From Gammaproteobacteria bacterium (GTDB lineage: Bacteria; Pseudomonadota; Gammaproteobacteria; Chromatiales; Chromatiaceae): a stretch of 44,117 bases of DNA. The notes beneath the pieces were generated by a model. It saw only the letters and a list, made by a program, of their open reading frames with translations. It was not told the origin of the DNA and did no database searches. Numbering within the stretch: the stretch's first letter is position 1; each line of letters begins with the position of its first letter. Below, piece by piece: positions 9,977-19,665 of the stretch. The position numbers were made by a program, and so were the translations under genes. The stretch lies in assembly GCA_020445405.1 (NCBI GenBank), contig JAGRGQ010000030.1:1-44117 (forward strand), given 5' to 3'.

Positions 9977-11321
9977 TCACTTCGCACCTCAGGCGACCGC
10001 GTGACAGCAGCGTCTCCACCTGTTCACCCGCCGTTACCGCCGCCGCATCCTGGATCACGGCCCCGTCGCGCACGCGTCTGGTGATCGAGTAGCCGCGCTG
10101 CAGCGTGGCCAGCGGGCTCAGTGCGTGCAGACTGGCCGCCGTGCTTGCGAGCCGCTGACGCTGCCGGCCGAACAGCGCGTCGACGGCGTGGACCAGTCTT
10201 CGGTGCAGCGATTCATGCTGCTGGCTCATGCGCCGCAGCTCGTGCATCGGCGTGACTGCGGCGATGCGTGCCGCCAGCGTACTCAACAGCGCAAGCCGGT
10301 GGCGCTGGTCCTGCTTCAAAGCCTGATGCAGGCGCTGCTGAAGTTCGTCCATGCGCTGCTGCCACTGCATCACCCGGTGTCCCGGATGCGAGCGGAGCAG
10401 CCGCCTGTCGAGATTGTGCAGCGCCGAGCGCTGCCTTTCCAGACACTGCTGAATCCGGCGCGCAAGCCGGTTGGCCAAGGATTCGATCTGGTTCTCCAGC
10501 TCCAGCCGGTCCGGGCTTACCAGTTCGGCCGCGGCAGAGGGGGTGGGTGCGCGCTGGTCGGCGACGAAGTCAGCGATGGTGAAGTCGATCTCGTGACCCA
10601 CGGCCGAGACGACCGGCAGGCGGGCGGCATGGATTGCGCGGGCAACCCGCTCGTCATTGAACGCCGCCAGATCCTCCAGCGAACCGCCGCCCCGGGTGAG
10701 GATCAACAGATCGCACTCGGCGCGCCGGTCGGCCAGCCGGAGCATTGACTCGATCTCGGCGGCCGCTTCGTCGCCCTGCACCTGAACCGGGTAGACGACC
10801 ACGCCCGCGGCCGGAAAGCGCCGCGCCAACACGGTCAGAATATCGTGCAGCGCGGCGCCGGCAGGGGAGGTGATGACACCGATCTGCCGGGGGTACGCGG
10901 GCAGGGCCTTTTTATGCCCGGCGGCGAACAGACCCTCGGCGCCGAGCTTCTCCCTGAGTGCCTCGAATGCCTGCCGCAGCGCACCCTCGCCGGCGGCCTC
11001 CATGTGCTCGATCATGAGCTGGAACTCTCCGCGCCCCTCGTACAGTCCGACCCGGCAGCGCACCAGCACATGAGTGCCGTTTTGCGGCAGAAACCGCAGC
11101 CGCTGGCGTTTCATGCGGAACATCGCGCAGCGTACCTGGGCATGGCTGTCCTTTAGCGTGAAATAGATATGCCCGGACGGGGGCTGGGCGAGATTGGAGA
11201 TCTCCCCCTCCACCCAGAGCAGCGGAAAACTCCCCTCCAATACCGCCCGCACCTCTGAATTTAATCGGCTGACAGTAAGCACATCGCGCTGAGGGGGATC
11301 GTCAAATGATTGATAGTCCAT
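9960..11321 (-). CDS. xseA: Exodeoxyribonuclease VII large subunit
   Basis: Catalytic and DNA-binding subunit of the single-strand-specific nuclease ExoVII. 453 residues. The N-terminal OB-fold is seen at about 15-110 ([42 protein letters not shown]). The catalytic domain follows ([68 protein letters not shown]), then a long coiled-coil region and a C-terminal LQRGYSI motif. Divergent from guaB, as in many gammaproteobacteria, with a 230-base shared control region. Convergent with der and overlapping it by 17 bases. The small subunit xseB is not in the window. Confidence 0.96.
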   Translation of the reverse strand: MDYQSFDDPPQRDVLTVSRLNSEVRAVLEGSFPLLWVEGEISNLAQPPSGHIYFTLKDSHAQVRCAMFRMKRQRLRFLPQNGTHVLVRCRVGLYEGRGEFQLMIEHMEAAGEGALRQAFEALREKLGAEGLFAAGHKKALPAYPRQIGVITSPAGAALHDILTVLARRFPAAGVVVYPVQVQGDEAAAEIESMLRLADRRAECDLLILTRGGGSLEDLAAFNDERVARAIHAARLPVVSAVGHEIDFTIADFVADQRAPTPSAAAELVSPDRLELENQIESLANRLARRIQQCLERQRSALHNLDRRLLRSHPGHRVMQWQQRMDELQQRLHQALKQDQRHRLALLSTLAARIAAVTPMHELRRMSQQHESLHRRLVHAVDALFGRQRQRLASTAASLHALSPLATLQRGYSITRRVRDGAVIQDAAAVTAGEQVETLLSRGRLRCEVISVSD

Positions 11322-11371
11322 GGATTATTACTTTGGCTTTGCTCGACCGATGGTAAAAAAACGCGTTCCAG

Positions 11372-11400
11372 TTTACCTGGATAGATGCAAATTTTATAAT
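11372..11400 (+). promoter_or_regulatory. Sigma-70-type promoter for guaBA
   Basis: TTTACC (11372-11377) and TATAAT (11395-11400) are separated by exactly 17 bases, about 150 bases upstream of the guaB start and pointing at it. The -10 box is a perfect consensus match and the -35 box matches 4 of 6 positions. It lies in the xseA/guaB divergent spacer. A leader of about 145 bases would result; no riboswitch fold was recognised in it. Confidence 0.65.
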
Positions 11401-11551
11401 CAACCGTTTTACCCGCCTGACTCACTGTGCATCGCAGTGCCCGGTACCGGAACAGACCAGGGCCGTCGTCGCCATGAATCGGGCGGATCGGCTCGGAAAC
11501 TTCTACTCCCGGGTACCGTCCAACCGTTCATCAGTCTTGGGAAAACCGATT

Positions 11552-13018
11552 ATGCGCCTGCTCCAGGAAGCTCTTACATTCGATGATGTTCTGCTCGTTC
11601 CCGCCCACTCCAGCGTGCTGCCGAAGGATGTGGATCTGTCCACCCGCATCACCCGTGAAATCACCATGAATATCCCGCTCATTTCGGCCGCGATGGATAC
11701 CGTGACCGAGTCGCGTTTCGCCATTGCGCTGGCGCTGGAAGGGGGGATGGGCATCATCCACAAGAACATGACCGCGGAGCAGCAGGCGACCGAGGTCAGA
11801 CGGGTCAAGAAATATGAGAGCGGCGTCATTCTGGAGCCCTTCACGGTCAGCCCGTACACCAGCATCGGCGAGGTGGTGGAGCTCACCCGGGCGCACAATA
11901 TTTCCGGCGTGCCGGTGGTCGAGAACGAGCAGCTTGTCGGTATCGTCACCAGCCGGGATCTGCGCTTCGAGACCAAAATGGGGGACCCGGTACGCAATAT
12001 CATGACGCGCAGGGACGACCTGGTGACGGTCAGGGAGGGCGCCGACCGGGCGGAGGTGATCAAACTGCTGCACAAACACCGCATCGAAAAGGTGCTGGTG
12101 GTGAACGACGATTTCCAGCTGCGCGGCCTGATTACCGTGAAGGATATCCAGAAAGCCAAGGAGAATCCCAAAGCCTGTCGCGACGATCAGGAGCGGCTGC
12201 GGGTGGGTGCCGCAGTGGGCACCGGAGAGGGCACCGAGGAGCGCGTCGCGGCGCTGGTGCAGGCGGGTGTGGACGTGGTGGTCGTGGATACCGCCCACGG
12301 CCACTCCCAGGGAGTGCTGAACCGTGTTGCCTGGGTCAAGAAAAACTATCCGGATCTGCAGGTGATCGGCGGCAATATCGCGACCGCGGCTGCGGCGCGC
12401 GCACTGGCCGATGCCGGCGCGGACGGGGTCAAGGTGGGTATAGGACCCGGTTCCATCTGCACCACCCGCATCGTCGCCGGCGTCGGCGTCCCCCAGGTGA
12501 CCGCGGTGTTCAACGTTGCCGAGGCGCTGAAGGGCAGCGGGATACCGCTGATCGCCGACGGCGGCCTGCGCTATTCGGGCGATATCGCCAAGGTGATCGC
12601 CGCCGGTGCACACTCGGTGATGCTCGGCGGTCTGTTTGCCGGTACCGATGAAGCACCGGGTCAGATCGAGCTCTACCAGGGCCGCTCCTACAAGTCGTAC
12701 CGCGGCATGGGCTCCATCGGCGCCATGTCGGCCCGGGACGGCTCCAGCGATCGTTACTTCCAGGAGGGCACGTCGGATGCGGAGAAGCTGGTGCCGGAGG
12801 GCATCGAAGGCCGGGTGCCGTACAAGGGCAGCATGATCAATATCGTCTACCAGCTGATCGGGGGGATCCGCTCCAGCATGGGCTACACCGGCTGTGCCAA
12901 TATCGAGGAGATGCGCACCAGGCCTGAATTCGTCCGCGTTACCAATGCCGGTATGAACGAGTCCCACGTGCACGATGTAACCATCACCAAGGAAGCACCC
13001 AACTACCGTCGCGACTGA
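11552..13018 (+). CDS. guaB: IMP dehydrogenase
   Basis: Oxidises IMP to XMP with NAD+, the first committed step to GMP. 488 residues from ATG 11552, where the family start [20 protein letters not shown] begins; the open frame upstream has no family similarity. The TIM barrel is interrupted by two CBS domains (about 95-205). The catalytic cysteine is in [19 protein letters not shown] sequence near residue 305, and the flap includes [10 protein letters not shown]. guaA follows after 19 bases, so guaBA is an operon driven by the promoter at 11372-11400. Confidence 0.97.
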   Translation: MRLLQEALTFDDVLLVPAHSSVLPKDVDLSTRITREITMNIPLISAAMDTVTESRFAIALALEGGMGIIHKNMTAEQQATEVRRVKKYESGVILEPFTVSPYTSIGEVVELTRAHNISGVPVVENEQLVGIVTSRDLRFETKMGDPVRNIMTRRDDLVTVREGADRAEVIKLLHKHRIEKVLVVNDDFQLRGLITVKDIQKAKENPKACRDDQERLRVGAAVGTGEGTEERVAALVQAGVDVVVVDTAHGHSQGVLNRVAWVKKNYPDLQVIGGNIATAAAARALADAGADGVKVGIGPGSICTTRIVAGVGVPQVTAVFNVAEALKGSGIPLIADGGLRYSGDIAKVIAAGAHSVMLGGLFAGTDEAPGQIELYQGRSYKSYRGMGSIGAMSARDGSSDRYFQEGTSDAEKLVPEGIEGRVPYKGSMINIVYQLIGGIRSSMGYTGCANIEEMRTRPEFVRVTNAGMNESHVHDVTITKEAPNYRRD

Positions 13019-13037
13019 CGGCCGCGGAAACCATGGC

Positions 13038-14615
13038 ATGAGCAACGACATTCACTCTCACCGCGTACTGATTATCGACTTCGGTTCGCAGTACACCCAG
13101 CTGATCGCGCGCCGCGTGCGCGAGGCCGGCGTCTATTGCGAGATCTGGCCCTACGACAACTGCGAATCGGTGATTGCCGCGCACAAGCCCTCCGGTATCG
13201 TTTTATCCGGCGGTCCGGAGACGGTCACCGCGGCCGACGCGCCGCGGGTGCCCCAGCTGGTATTCGAACTGGGGGTGCCGGTGCTCGGCATCTGCTACGG
13301 CATGCAGGCGATGGCGGCGCAGCTCGGCGGCAGGGTGGCCGCCAGCGAGACCCGCGAATACGGTTACGCCCGGGTGCGCGCGCGCAGCCACTCAAAGCTG
13401 CTGAAGGATATCGAGGACCACACCACCGCGGAAGGGTACGGCATGCTCGATGTCTGGATGAGCCACGGCGACCGGGTGGAGGAGCTGCCGCCCGGATTCC
13501 ATGTGATCGCCGAAACCGACAGCGCCCCACTGGCGGGCATGGCGGATGAGTCGCGCGCATTCTACGGCATCCAGTTCCATCCCGAGGTGACGCACACGCG
13601 TCAGGGAAAGCGCATCATCGAACACTTTCTGTTTCCGATCTGCGGCTGCGAGGCGCTGTGGACGCCGGGGCAGATCATCGGGGACAGCATCGAACAGGTG
13701 CGCTCGATCGTCGGCGGAGAGCAGGTTCTGCTCGGTCTTTCCGGCGGTGTGGACTCTTCCGTGGTGGCGGCGCTGCTGCACCGCGCGATAGGCGATCAGC
13801 TCACCTGCGTGTTCGTCGACAACGGGTTGCTGCGCCTGCACGAGGGCGACCAGGTGATGGCGACCTTCGCCGAGCACATGGGGGTGAAGGTGATCCGGGT
13901 GGATGCGGAAGCGCGCTTTCTCAGCGCGCTGGCGGGCGAATCGGACCCGGAAAAGAAGCGCAAGATCATCGGCAATCTGTTCATCGACATATTCGAGGAG
14001 GAGGCGGCCAGGCTGCAGGGCGTCAGGTTCCTGGCCCAGGGCACCATCTATCCCGATGTGATCGAATCGGCCGGCGCCAAATCGGGCAAGGCCCATGTCA
14101 TCAAGTCCCACCACAACGTGGGCGGCCTGCCCGACTACATGAAGCTGGCGCTGATCGAGCCGCTGCGCGAACTGTTCAAGGATGAGGTGCGCAGGATCGG
14201 CGTGGAGCTGGGGCTGCCCTACGAGATGGTGTACCGCCACCCCTTCCCCGGCCCGGGGCTGGGCGTGCGCATTCTGGGAGAGGTGAAGAAGGAGTATGCG
14301 GACGTGCTGCGCCGGGCGGACGACATCTTCATCCAGGAGCTGCGCAACCACGACCTGTACGATCGCGTAAGCCAGGCGTTCGCGGTGTTTCTGCCGGTCA
14401 GGTCGGTCGGCGTCGTGGGCGATGCGCGCCAATACGAATTCGTGGTGTCGCTCAGAGCGGTGGAGACGGTCGATTTCATGACCGCGCGCTTCGCGCATCT
14501 GCCGTTCGACTTTCTGGAACTGGTGTCGCGCCGCATCATCAACGAAGTGAAGGGGATCTCCAGAGTAGCCTACGATATTTCCAGCAAGCCGCCGGCAACC
14601 ATTGAGTGGGAGTGA
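13038..14615 (+). CDS. guaA: GMP synthase (glutamine-hydrolysing)
   Basis: Aminates XMP to GMP using glutamine and ATP. 525 residues, full length. The class I glutamine amidotransferase domain has its nucleophile in [11 protein letters not shown] and the His/Glu pair in [11 protein letters not shown]. The ATP-pyrophosphatase P-loop is [12 protein letters not shown]. The C-terminal dimerisation domain runs to the final IEWE. Codons 358-383 (14109-14185) are repeated exactly in the last 77 bases of the window. The gene is the last housekeeping gene; everything downstream is accessory. The 3' end of guaA is a known insertion hotspot for genomic islands. Confidence 0.98.
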   Translation: MSNDIHSHRVLIIDFGSQYTQLIARRVREAGVYCEIWPYDNCESVIAAHKPSGIVLSGGPETVTAADAPRVPQLVFELGVPVLGICYGMQAMAAQLGGRVAASETREYGYARVRARSHSKLLKDIEDHTTAEGYGMLDVWMSHGDRVEELPPGFHVIAETDSAPLAGMADESRAFYGIQFHPEVTHTRQGKRIIEHFLFPICGCEALWTPGQIIGDSIEQVRSIVGGEQVLLGLSGGVDSSVVAALLHRAIGDQLTCVFVDNGLLRLHEGDQVMATFAEHMGVKVIRVDAEARFLSALAGESDPEKKRKIIGNLFIDIFEEEAARLQGVRFLAQGTIYPDVIESAGAKSGKAHVIKSHHNVGGLPDYMKLALIEPLRELFKDEVRRIGVELGLPYEMVYRHPFPGPGLGVRILGEVKKEYADVLRRADDIFIQELRNHDLYDRVSQAFAVFLPVRSVGVVGDARQYEFVVSLRAVETVDFMTARFAHLPFDFLELVSRRIINEVKGISRVAYDISSKPPATIEWE

Positions 14616-14659
14616 CCGGTATTTTTAAGATATTGATAAATATAAAGATAATTAGTTCT

Positions 14660-14686
14660 ATTGATGATCTAATCTGCATCATCAAT
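14660..14686 (+). terminator. Hairpin after guaA, possible terminator
   Basis: A perfect 9-base inverted repeat, ATTGATGAT and ATCATCAAT, with a 9-base loop, 44 bases after the guaA stop. GGTATTTTTC follows, so there is a short T run but the stem is AT-rich and weak. It directly abuts the first four-box repeat element and may instead belong to that structure. Confidence 0.35.
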
Positions 14687-14769
14687 GGTATTTTTCATGG
14701 TATGAATCCCGAGTTGCAAGGCAAAAACCCGCAATACCATGAAGCGCAGATTGGTACTGTCATGGTATT
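14686..14769 (+). repeat. Four-box CATGGTAT element, copy A
   Basis: First copy of the four-box family, at the junction between guaA and the accessory region. Box 1 is degenerate (AATGGTAT); box 2 CATGGTAT, box 3 inverted ATACCATG and box 4 CATGGTAT are perfect. Spacings are 4, 30 and 19 bases, the same as in copies B, G and I. It lies 9 bases from the 3' end of the araC-type gene. No gene is seen in it. Confidence 0.8.
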
Positions 14770-14778
14770 AACCACGTG

Positions 14779-15681
14779 TCAGTGTATGGCTCGATCTTCC
14801 TGAAACTTCTTTGGGCTGATACCGACTTTCTTTTTGAAAAGTCGGGAGAAGTACTGCGGGTATTCGTAACCCAGTAGATAAGCCACTTCGGCAACCGTTT
14901 TGCCGGGTTCAAGCAGTAAATTTTTCGCCTCGTCTATCAGGTATAAATGCAGATGCTCCATGGCGGTTTTTCCTGTTTCCGCCTTCAGGGCATCACTCAA
15001 ATAGCGTGGGGTTACCGCCAATTCACTGGCAACCCAATCGATGTTGGGTGTGCCCGATTCCTTGAACCGGCCCGATTCGAAATAGCGGATTAATGCCTGC
15101 TGGAACTGAAAGCCAAGGTCGCTGTTGATTTCCTTGCGATTCATAAACTGGCGTTTATAAAAGCGATCAGCATACTTCAACAGCGTATCAAGCAGACCAA
15201 TGATAATTTCCTTGCTGAGCTCGTCCTGGTTGTTGTGGTATTCCGCGAGAATGTTTTTATAAATCGAAGTTACCGTCACTTCTTCTTTGGGCGAGAGATG
15301 TAGCGCCTCGTTGACTGCGTAGGAAAAATAGCCATACGTTTTGATTCTTTCCGCAAGCGCATATCGTCTGAAGTAATCCTTGTGAATGTTAATCATGAAT
15401 CCTGTCTGGTTCACATCGACTTCCTGCCACCCGATGCTCTGCCCAGGCGCGAAGAACAGCATCACGCCTCGAGAAAAATCCAGTTTCGTACGGCCATAAT
15501 TCATTTCACCGGAAACGACTTGTTTCAGGACAATCATGTAGCAATCATTCGTTATTGGTGGCGAACTCTTTCTGTGCGGCACCTCGCCGGTGTCCAGTGA
15601 GACCAGACTCAGCAATGGATGCTCCGGCGATAGCCATTCCATGTACTCGTGGAATTCCTGCAGTGAATCAAAATGTTTCAT
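14779..15681 (-). CDS. AraC-family transcriptional regulator
   Basis: 300 residues. The C-terminal third is a double helix-turn-helix DNA-binding domain of the AraC type: DWVASELAVTPRYLSDALKAETG for the first and TVAEVAYLLGYEYPQYFSRLFKKKVGISPKKFQ for the second, including the usual closing motif. The N-terminal 180 residues look like a cupin-like ligand-sensing part (MLFFAPGQSIGW). It is the last gene of a leftward set behind two hydrolases, 21 bases downstream of the second, so it probably controls that set. No clear ribosome binding site precedes ATG 15681. The inducer is unknown. Confidence 0.85.
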   Translation of the reverse strand: MKHFDSLQEFHEYMEWLSPEHPLLSLVSLDTGEVPHRKSSPPITNDCYMIVLKQVVSGEMNYGRTKLDFSRGVMLFFAPGQSIGWQEVDVNQTGFMINIHKDYFRRYALAERIKTYGYFSYAVNEALHLSPKEEVTVTSIYKNILAEYHNNQDELSKEIIIGLLDTLLKYADRFYKRQFMNRKEINSDLGFQFQQALIRYFESGRFKESGTPNIDWVASELAVTPRYLSDALKAETGKTAMEHLHLYLIDEAKNLLLEPGKTVAEVAYLLGYEYPQYFSRLFKKKVGISPKKFQEDRAIH

Positions 15682-15702
15682 GTCTGTTTGCTTATTATGC
15701 TA

Positions 15703-16665
15703 CTACGCAGCGGCGTGAACTTTGGAGTCTTCGCCACCAACATGCTTCTTCAAGAATGGCACCATCTGCACAAGTGCAAGACTCACGGGTGCGTCCTGAT
15801 CATAGATGTCATAGTGCGACCACTCCTTCATTTCGACCAATTGCCTGTCTTTCGAAGAAGTGGCACGGCCATAGACTTCCATGCCGTCCCGATAGGCGCC
15901 GAAGGCTCCTGCTTTCTGCCCGATTACCACCATCATTGGTTGTGTCATTAAGAGCTCTGTGAAACCAAAAGCATCCCAGCAGAGTGTGTTCTGCGCATGC
16001 GAGAACAACATTTTTGTTGCACCGCCAGGTTTGTGGCCACGCGATGTTTTGTAATAGTCTGTCGCTTCCCAGACATCACGTTCAGTCATGCCATTTGCCT
16101 TGGCCGCCTCTGGGCTTGCCGGGAGTAGTTCGTTAACCTGCAGTTCGCCACCGCGAGCTTCCACGGTACGTTGTGAGGCCATCGCCTCCAGAGTGCCCAG
16201 CGGATCATAATTACTAAACCCCTCGCGGAACAGACGGCCTATGTTGACGGGTGTTATACCAACGACGGCTTTGATGCGCTTCTCAGTCATTGTGGCATTC
16301 AGTGCATATCCTCCGCCACCGCAAACGCCGATACATCCGATACGGTCGGCATCAACGTAAGGCAGGGTTATTGCATAGTCAATGACGTGGCTGATGTCTT
16401 CGACACGCTGCGTAGGATCTTCTACAAAGCGTGGTGTACCACCGGATTCTCCCTGAAAACTTGCGTCATAGGCGATAACGACAAAACCCTCTTTTGCAAG
16501 CGCTGCACCGTAGACTTCACTTGAAGTCTGTTCTTTGCAACTACCGAATGGATGTACGCTGATGATGGTCGGATAGGTCCGGGACTCATCATAATCAGGT
16601 GGGTACAAGATGAGTGCTGCTATATCCCAGGCCATATCCGGGTTTTGAAATTTTACAGATTTCAT
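15703..16665 (-). CDS. Alpha/beta hydrolase, dienelactone-hydrolase-like with Cys nucleophile
   Basis: 320 residues from ATG 16665, preceded by AAGGAT about 9 bases upstream; the open frame extends further but that part overlaps the neighbouring gene. The nucleophile elbow reads GCIGVCGGGGYA, a G-x-C-x-G motif, so the catalytic residue would be cysteine as in dienelactone hydrolases and YcjY-type proteins, not serine. A catalytic-type histidine lies in EWSHYDIYD near the C terminus. No signal peptide. It is a diverged paralog of the upstream gene (shared blocks YDASFQGESGG, DR(I)GxxGxC, VNIG). The substrate cannot be told from sequence. Confidence 0.8.
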   Translation of the reverse strand: MKSVKFQNPDMAWDIAALILYPPDYDESRTYPTIISVHPFGSCKEQTSSEVYGAALAKEGFVVIAYDASFQGESGGTPRFVEDPTQRVEDISHVIDYAITLPYVDADRIGCIGVCGGGGYALNATMTEKRIKAVVGITPVNIGRLFREGFSNYDPLGTLEAMASQRTVEARGGELQVNELLPASPEAAKANGMTERDVWEATDYYKTSRGHKPGGATKMLFSHAQNTLCWDAFGFTELLMTQPMMVVIGQKAGAFGAYRDGMEVYGRATSSKDRQLVEMKEWSHYDIYDQDAPVSLALVQMVPFLKKHVGGEDSKVHAAA

Positions 16666-16696
16666 AGCGTTATCCTTACATTGATCAGAGTTAAGA

Positions 16697-17611
16697 TTAC
16701 AGCCTTGACTGGAAAAACGGAGCCAGAACACTGACGGCTTCGTTAATTTCCGCCTCACCATCGTACAGACTCATGTGATTGGCGCCTTCAACGATGTGCA
16801 TGTTTTTGTCAGTGCTCGCCGCTCGTTTCAATAGGTCATCGCTCATCCACTTGCTGCCCGCTTCGCTGCCTACAACCGTCTGCAGGGGCTGAGTGAAAAA
16901 GGCTTCAGCTTTGTGGAATGCATCATACGTGATGATCTGGTTCAAACTACGTGCGGTGGCAAAACCCGGTGCTGTGCAGTATTCGGCACGATCCGTATGG
17001 TAGTACTCCCACGCTTGGCGCAATTCTTCATTGGGCGCATCTTCCTCAGTCAAAGGCGCCATCGGAATGGTCACGATATCAGCGCCACTCGCATCCGAGG
17101 TTCTGGCGTCCGAACCTGCCTGGATATAGGGGATGGCGTCAGCGTCCTTGACGTTGTTATCCCAACCATTGCGGAACATCTGTCCGATATTGACCATGCT
17201 GATGGTGCCAACGGCCTTGATGCGACGGTCATTGATTGCAGCGTTCGCGGTGTACCCTGCGCCGGCGCAAATACCCATTGCGCCAATTCGATCTTTATCC
17301 ACATAGGGAAGTGTCGTCAGATAATCGATGACAACGCTGACGTCCTCTGTACGAATGTGAGGATTTTCAAGCTGGCGTGGTTCACCACCACTCTCGCCCT
17401 GAAACGAAGCATCATAAGCAACAGTCACAAAGCCGTTCTCGGCAAGTTTTGCCGCGTACGTGCCCGCAGTCTGTTCTTTCACACCGCCGCCAGGATGGGA
17501 TACGACGACGGCAGGATAAGACTTGCTTTCATCGAAATTGGCAGGAAAATAGATCACAGCCGAGATGTTTATGTTTAATCCGCTGGTGTTAGGGATATTT
17601 ACCTTTTTCAT
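16697..17611 (-). CDS. Alpha/beta hydrolase, paralog of the following gene
   Basis: 304 residues, first gene of a leftward three-gene set (hydrolase, hydrolase, AraC regulator) with a 31-base gap to the second. The sequence shows VVSHPGGGVKEQTAG, then YDASFQGESGGEPRQLENP, the nucleophile elbow GAMGICAGAGYTANAA (G-x-C-x-G, cysteine nucleophile), and HMSLYDGE as the probable catalytic histidine region. Length and motifs fit the YcjY/dienelactone hydrolase group, also seen near AraC regulators in aromatic or xenobiotic-stress clusters. Cytoplasmic; no signal peptide. Physiological substrate unknown. Confidence 0.8.
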   Translation of the reverse strand: MKKVNIPNTSGLNINISAVIYFPANFDESKSYPAVVVSHPGGGVKEQTAGTYAAKLAENGFVTVAYDASFQGESGGEPRQLENPHIRTEDVSVVIDYLTTLPYVDKDRIGAMGICAGAGYTANAAINDRRIKAVGTISMVNIGQMFRNGWDNNVKDADAIPYIQAGSDARTSDASGADIVTIPMAPLTEEDAPNEELRQAWEYYHTDRAEYCTAPGFATARSLNQIITYDAFHKAEAFFTQPLQTVVGSEAGSKWMSDDLLKRAASTDKNMHIVEGANHMSLYDGEAEINEAVSVLAPFFQSRL

Positions 17612-17952
17612 CGCAGGACTCCGTTAGTCGTGGTTGGTGTACTGAAATAATATGGCTCGTCAGGGAAGCGGGCGATAAACAAAACTGCAAATGATGTATA
17701 CATTATTCCGCCAGGGACCCTGACCGGCTGATTTTGTCGGTATATGATTGGTTTTTCTTAATGTGGTGAGAGGGAATTCAGATTCAAACCAACCAGGAGT
17801 GGAGGCGATACAGGTCAATCATCAATTCCCGATGGGAAGATGGGCTGCAGGCATTTGGCTGGGCTCGGAATCCATGATGGCGCGGGGTCACTTGACCGGA
17901 ATGCACAGCGGGTTGTCACTGTAGGTTTATGGTTTACACCAGCATTTTTTGA
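17612..17952. other. Spacer upstream of the hydrolase operon
   Basis: No convincing gene. It should hold the leftward promoter of the hydrolase operon and perhaps an AraC-type operator, but no clear direct repeats were found. The right part is followed by four-box repeat copy B. Confidence 0.5.
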
Positions 17953-18039
17953 GCATGGTATTTTTCATGGTATTTTCCGCGCGCTGTAACGCAAAAAGCA
18001 GCGATACCATGAGTGTCAGTTTGGTGCTGTCATGGTATC
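17953..18039 (+). repeat. Four-box CATGGTAT element, copy B
   Basis: All four boxes are perfect: CATGGTAT, TTTT, CATGGTAT, 30 bases, ATACCATG, 19 bases, CATGGTAT. Preceded by TTTTTTGAG, close to the TTTCTGAG found before box 1 in copies C, D, E, G and H. It sits between the hydrolase operon and the EamA transporter gene. Confidence 0.85.
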
Positions 18040-18109
18040 GAAGGCGTTCAGATCGCCTTATAGATAAATGTGACCTGATTGCGGCCCATAGTTACGCCAA
18101 TAATCACCA

Positions 18110-19189
18110 ATGAATCGATCTGTTTTACCCGACACGAGATCCTTACTGCCCGGGTTCAGGCATCCAGGTGTCCTGGCCGCACTCGGCGCGGCGCTGCTGT
18201 TTGGCGGTGGGACTCCATTTGCCAAGCTGCTGCTCGGCAGCATCAGCCCGTGGCTGCTCGCGGGATTGTTGTACCTTGGATCAGGGATCGGGTTAACCGT
18301 TTACCGAGTCATGCGTGCTGCCCCGAGCGCGCGCTTGTCGATGGCCGAATGGCCATGGCTTGCCGGCGCGGTATTGTTTGGAGGCGTCGCTGGTCCGGTG
18401 CTGCTTCTGTTCGGATTGAAAGGGATGCCTGCATCGGGAGCATCGCTGCTGCTCAACGCCGAAGGTTTCCTGACGGCGCTGATCGCCTGGTTCGTGTTTC
18501 GCGAAAACTTCGACCGACGTATCGCCCTAGGCATGGTGCTGATTGTCGCTGGCGCCGTGGTGCTGACCTGGCCTGGCGAAGCACGCTTCTCAGGCATGAT
18601 GCCCGCGCTTTTCGTGGTGGGAGCGTGTCTTGCCTGGGCTATCGACAACAACTTTACCCGCAAGGTGTCGCTCGCCGATGCGAGCTGGATTGCAGCAATC
18701 AAGGGGCTGGTCGCCGGTAGCGTTAATCTGGCCATCGCGTTCGTACTGGGAGCAGGTATGCCCTCGCTGCCGGCGATTACGGGGGCGCTTGCAGTCGGTG
18801 GTCTTTCCTACGGCGCCAGCCTTGCCCTGTTTGTGGTTGCCCTGCGGCATCTGGGAACCGCCCGTACCGGCGCCTATTTTTCCCTGGCCCCGTTTTTCGG
18901 TGCCAGCATAGCGATCCTGGTGCTTGGGGAATCAATCAGCACCGGCTTCGTGATCGCCGGCGGTCTGATGGCGGTTGGGGTCTGGTTGCACCTGACCGAG
19001 CGCCATGACCATCTGCACGATCACGATGCTATCCAACACGAGCACTCACATGTTCACGACGAGCACCATCAGCATGAACATGCCGAACCGGTTGCTCCGG
19101 GCGTGCGTCACACCCATAAACACAAACATGAAACACTAGCCCACAGCCATGCTCATTACCCGGATGCTCATCACCAGCATCGTCACTGA
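18110..19189 (+). CDS. EamA/DMT-family transporter with histidine-rich C-terminal tail
   Basis: 359 residues. Residues about 20-295 form ten hydrophobic segments in two EamA repeats, typical of the drug/metabolite transporter superfamily (AALGAALLFGGGTPFAKLLL; ASLLLNAEGFLTALIAWFVF; GAYFSLAPFFGASIAILVLGE). The last 63 residues are unlike a normal DMT protein: they hold 23 histidines in HxH and HDH patterns (ERHDHLHDHD, HKHKHE, HAHYPDAHHQHRH). Such tails bind Zn, Ni or Co in other metal transporters and chaperones, so a metal-linked role is plausible. The substrate is unknown. The gene stands alone between repeat copies B and C. Confidence 0.85.
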   Translation: MNRSVLPDTRSLLPGFRHPGVLAALGAALLFGGGTPFAKLLLGSISPWLLAGLLYLGSGIGLTVYRVMRAAPSARLSMAEWPWLAGAVLFGGVAGPVLLLFGLKGMPASGASLLLNAEGFLTALIAWFVFRENFDRRIALGMVLIVAGAVVLTWPGEARFSGMMPALFVVGACLAWAIDNNFTRKVSLADASWIAAIKGLVAGSVNLAIAFVLGAGMPSLPAITGALAVGGLSYGASLALFVVALRHLGTARTGAYFSLAPFFGASIAILVLGESISTGFVIAGGLMAVGVWLHLTERHDHLHDHDAIQHEHSHVHDEHHQHEHAEPVAPGVRHTHKHKHETLAHSHAHYPDAHHQHRH

Positions 19190-19242
19190 TTGTGTCCATC
19201 TGGTATCCTGATCAGGGCATCTTCGAAACGAGTCGTACCCAA

Positions 19243-19431
19243 GGAAGTCAAAGCCCGGAAGGTTGCCCAAGGTGCTGTGTTTCAGTGTTTAATCTGCAAT
19301 TTTTTTCGAGCATTTTGAAGGATTTTCTGAGCATGGTATTTTTTATGGTATTTCCGTTTATCAGGAAAATAAGTCATTGAATATAAGAAAGATAAATGGC
19401 TTATTTACACTCGAGTGGGAGTAGGCCAGAT
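19243..19431 (+). repeat. higA-tail plus hairpin repeat, copy C
   Basis: Matches 24551-24740 nearly base for base. It begins with the last codons of a lost higA (GAAGTCAAAGCCCGG, encoding EVKAR), continues through TTTTGAAGGATTTTCTGAG, box 1 and a box 2 variant (TATGGTAT), and a hairpin with arms at 19367-19377 and 19396-19406 (AAATAAGTCAT against ATGGCTTATTT). Only the tail of higA is present, so the toxin-antitoxin pair once upstream has been replaced by the end of the transporter gene region. Confidence 0.75.
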
Positions 19432-19535
19432 CTGGCACTGACAGGCATCAATACGCAGTCAGCCGGCAAAACCAATAACTTACCCACATTGTTGTCTGGC
19501 ATCATCTGGCACTGGCAGGCATCGGCAAGCAGTCA
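19432..19535 (+). repeat. Imperfect 30-base direct repeat around CTGGCACTG
   Basis: Two 30-base units, 19432-19461 and 19506-19535, share CTGGCACTG(A/G)CAGGCATC and end in GCAGTCA. The same GGCACTGGC(A/T)GGCA motif follows the hairpin in repeat copies E and H. No gene is seen here. Confidence 0.6.
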
Positions 19536-19547
19536 GTACCACTTTTC

Positions 19548-19633
19548 CATGGTATGGATCATGGTATCGCCGTACACACTATCAGCGCAGCGTTCCAATA
19601 CCATGTCGTGCGTGTCGAGTAGTTCATGGTATC
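19548..19633 (+). repeat. Four-box CATGGTAT element, copy I
   Basis: All four boxes are perfect, with spacings 4, 30 and 19 bases identical to copy B. The linker sequences differ almost completely from those of A, B and G, which makes the fixed spacing notable. It lies downstream of the Phd/ParE pair at 19666-20232. Confidence 0.8.
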
Positions 19634-19665
19634 GTTGATTGTGCATATACCGCGGCAAAGAATAA

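Noticed and set aside
10125..10748. 207-codon open frame on the plus strand inside xseA
   Set aside because: Shadow of xseA; no start signal or family pattern.
14109..14185. guaA 77-base repeat as a classical attL/attR core
   Set aside because: Island att sites in guaA lie at the extreme 3' end, not at codons 358-383, and no integrase is present; kept only as one of two readings in the finding.
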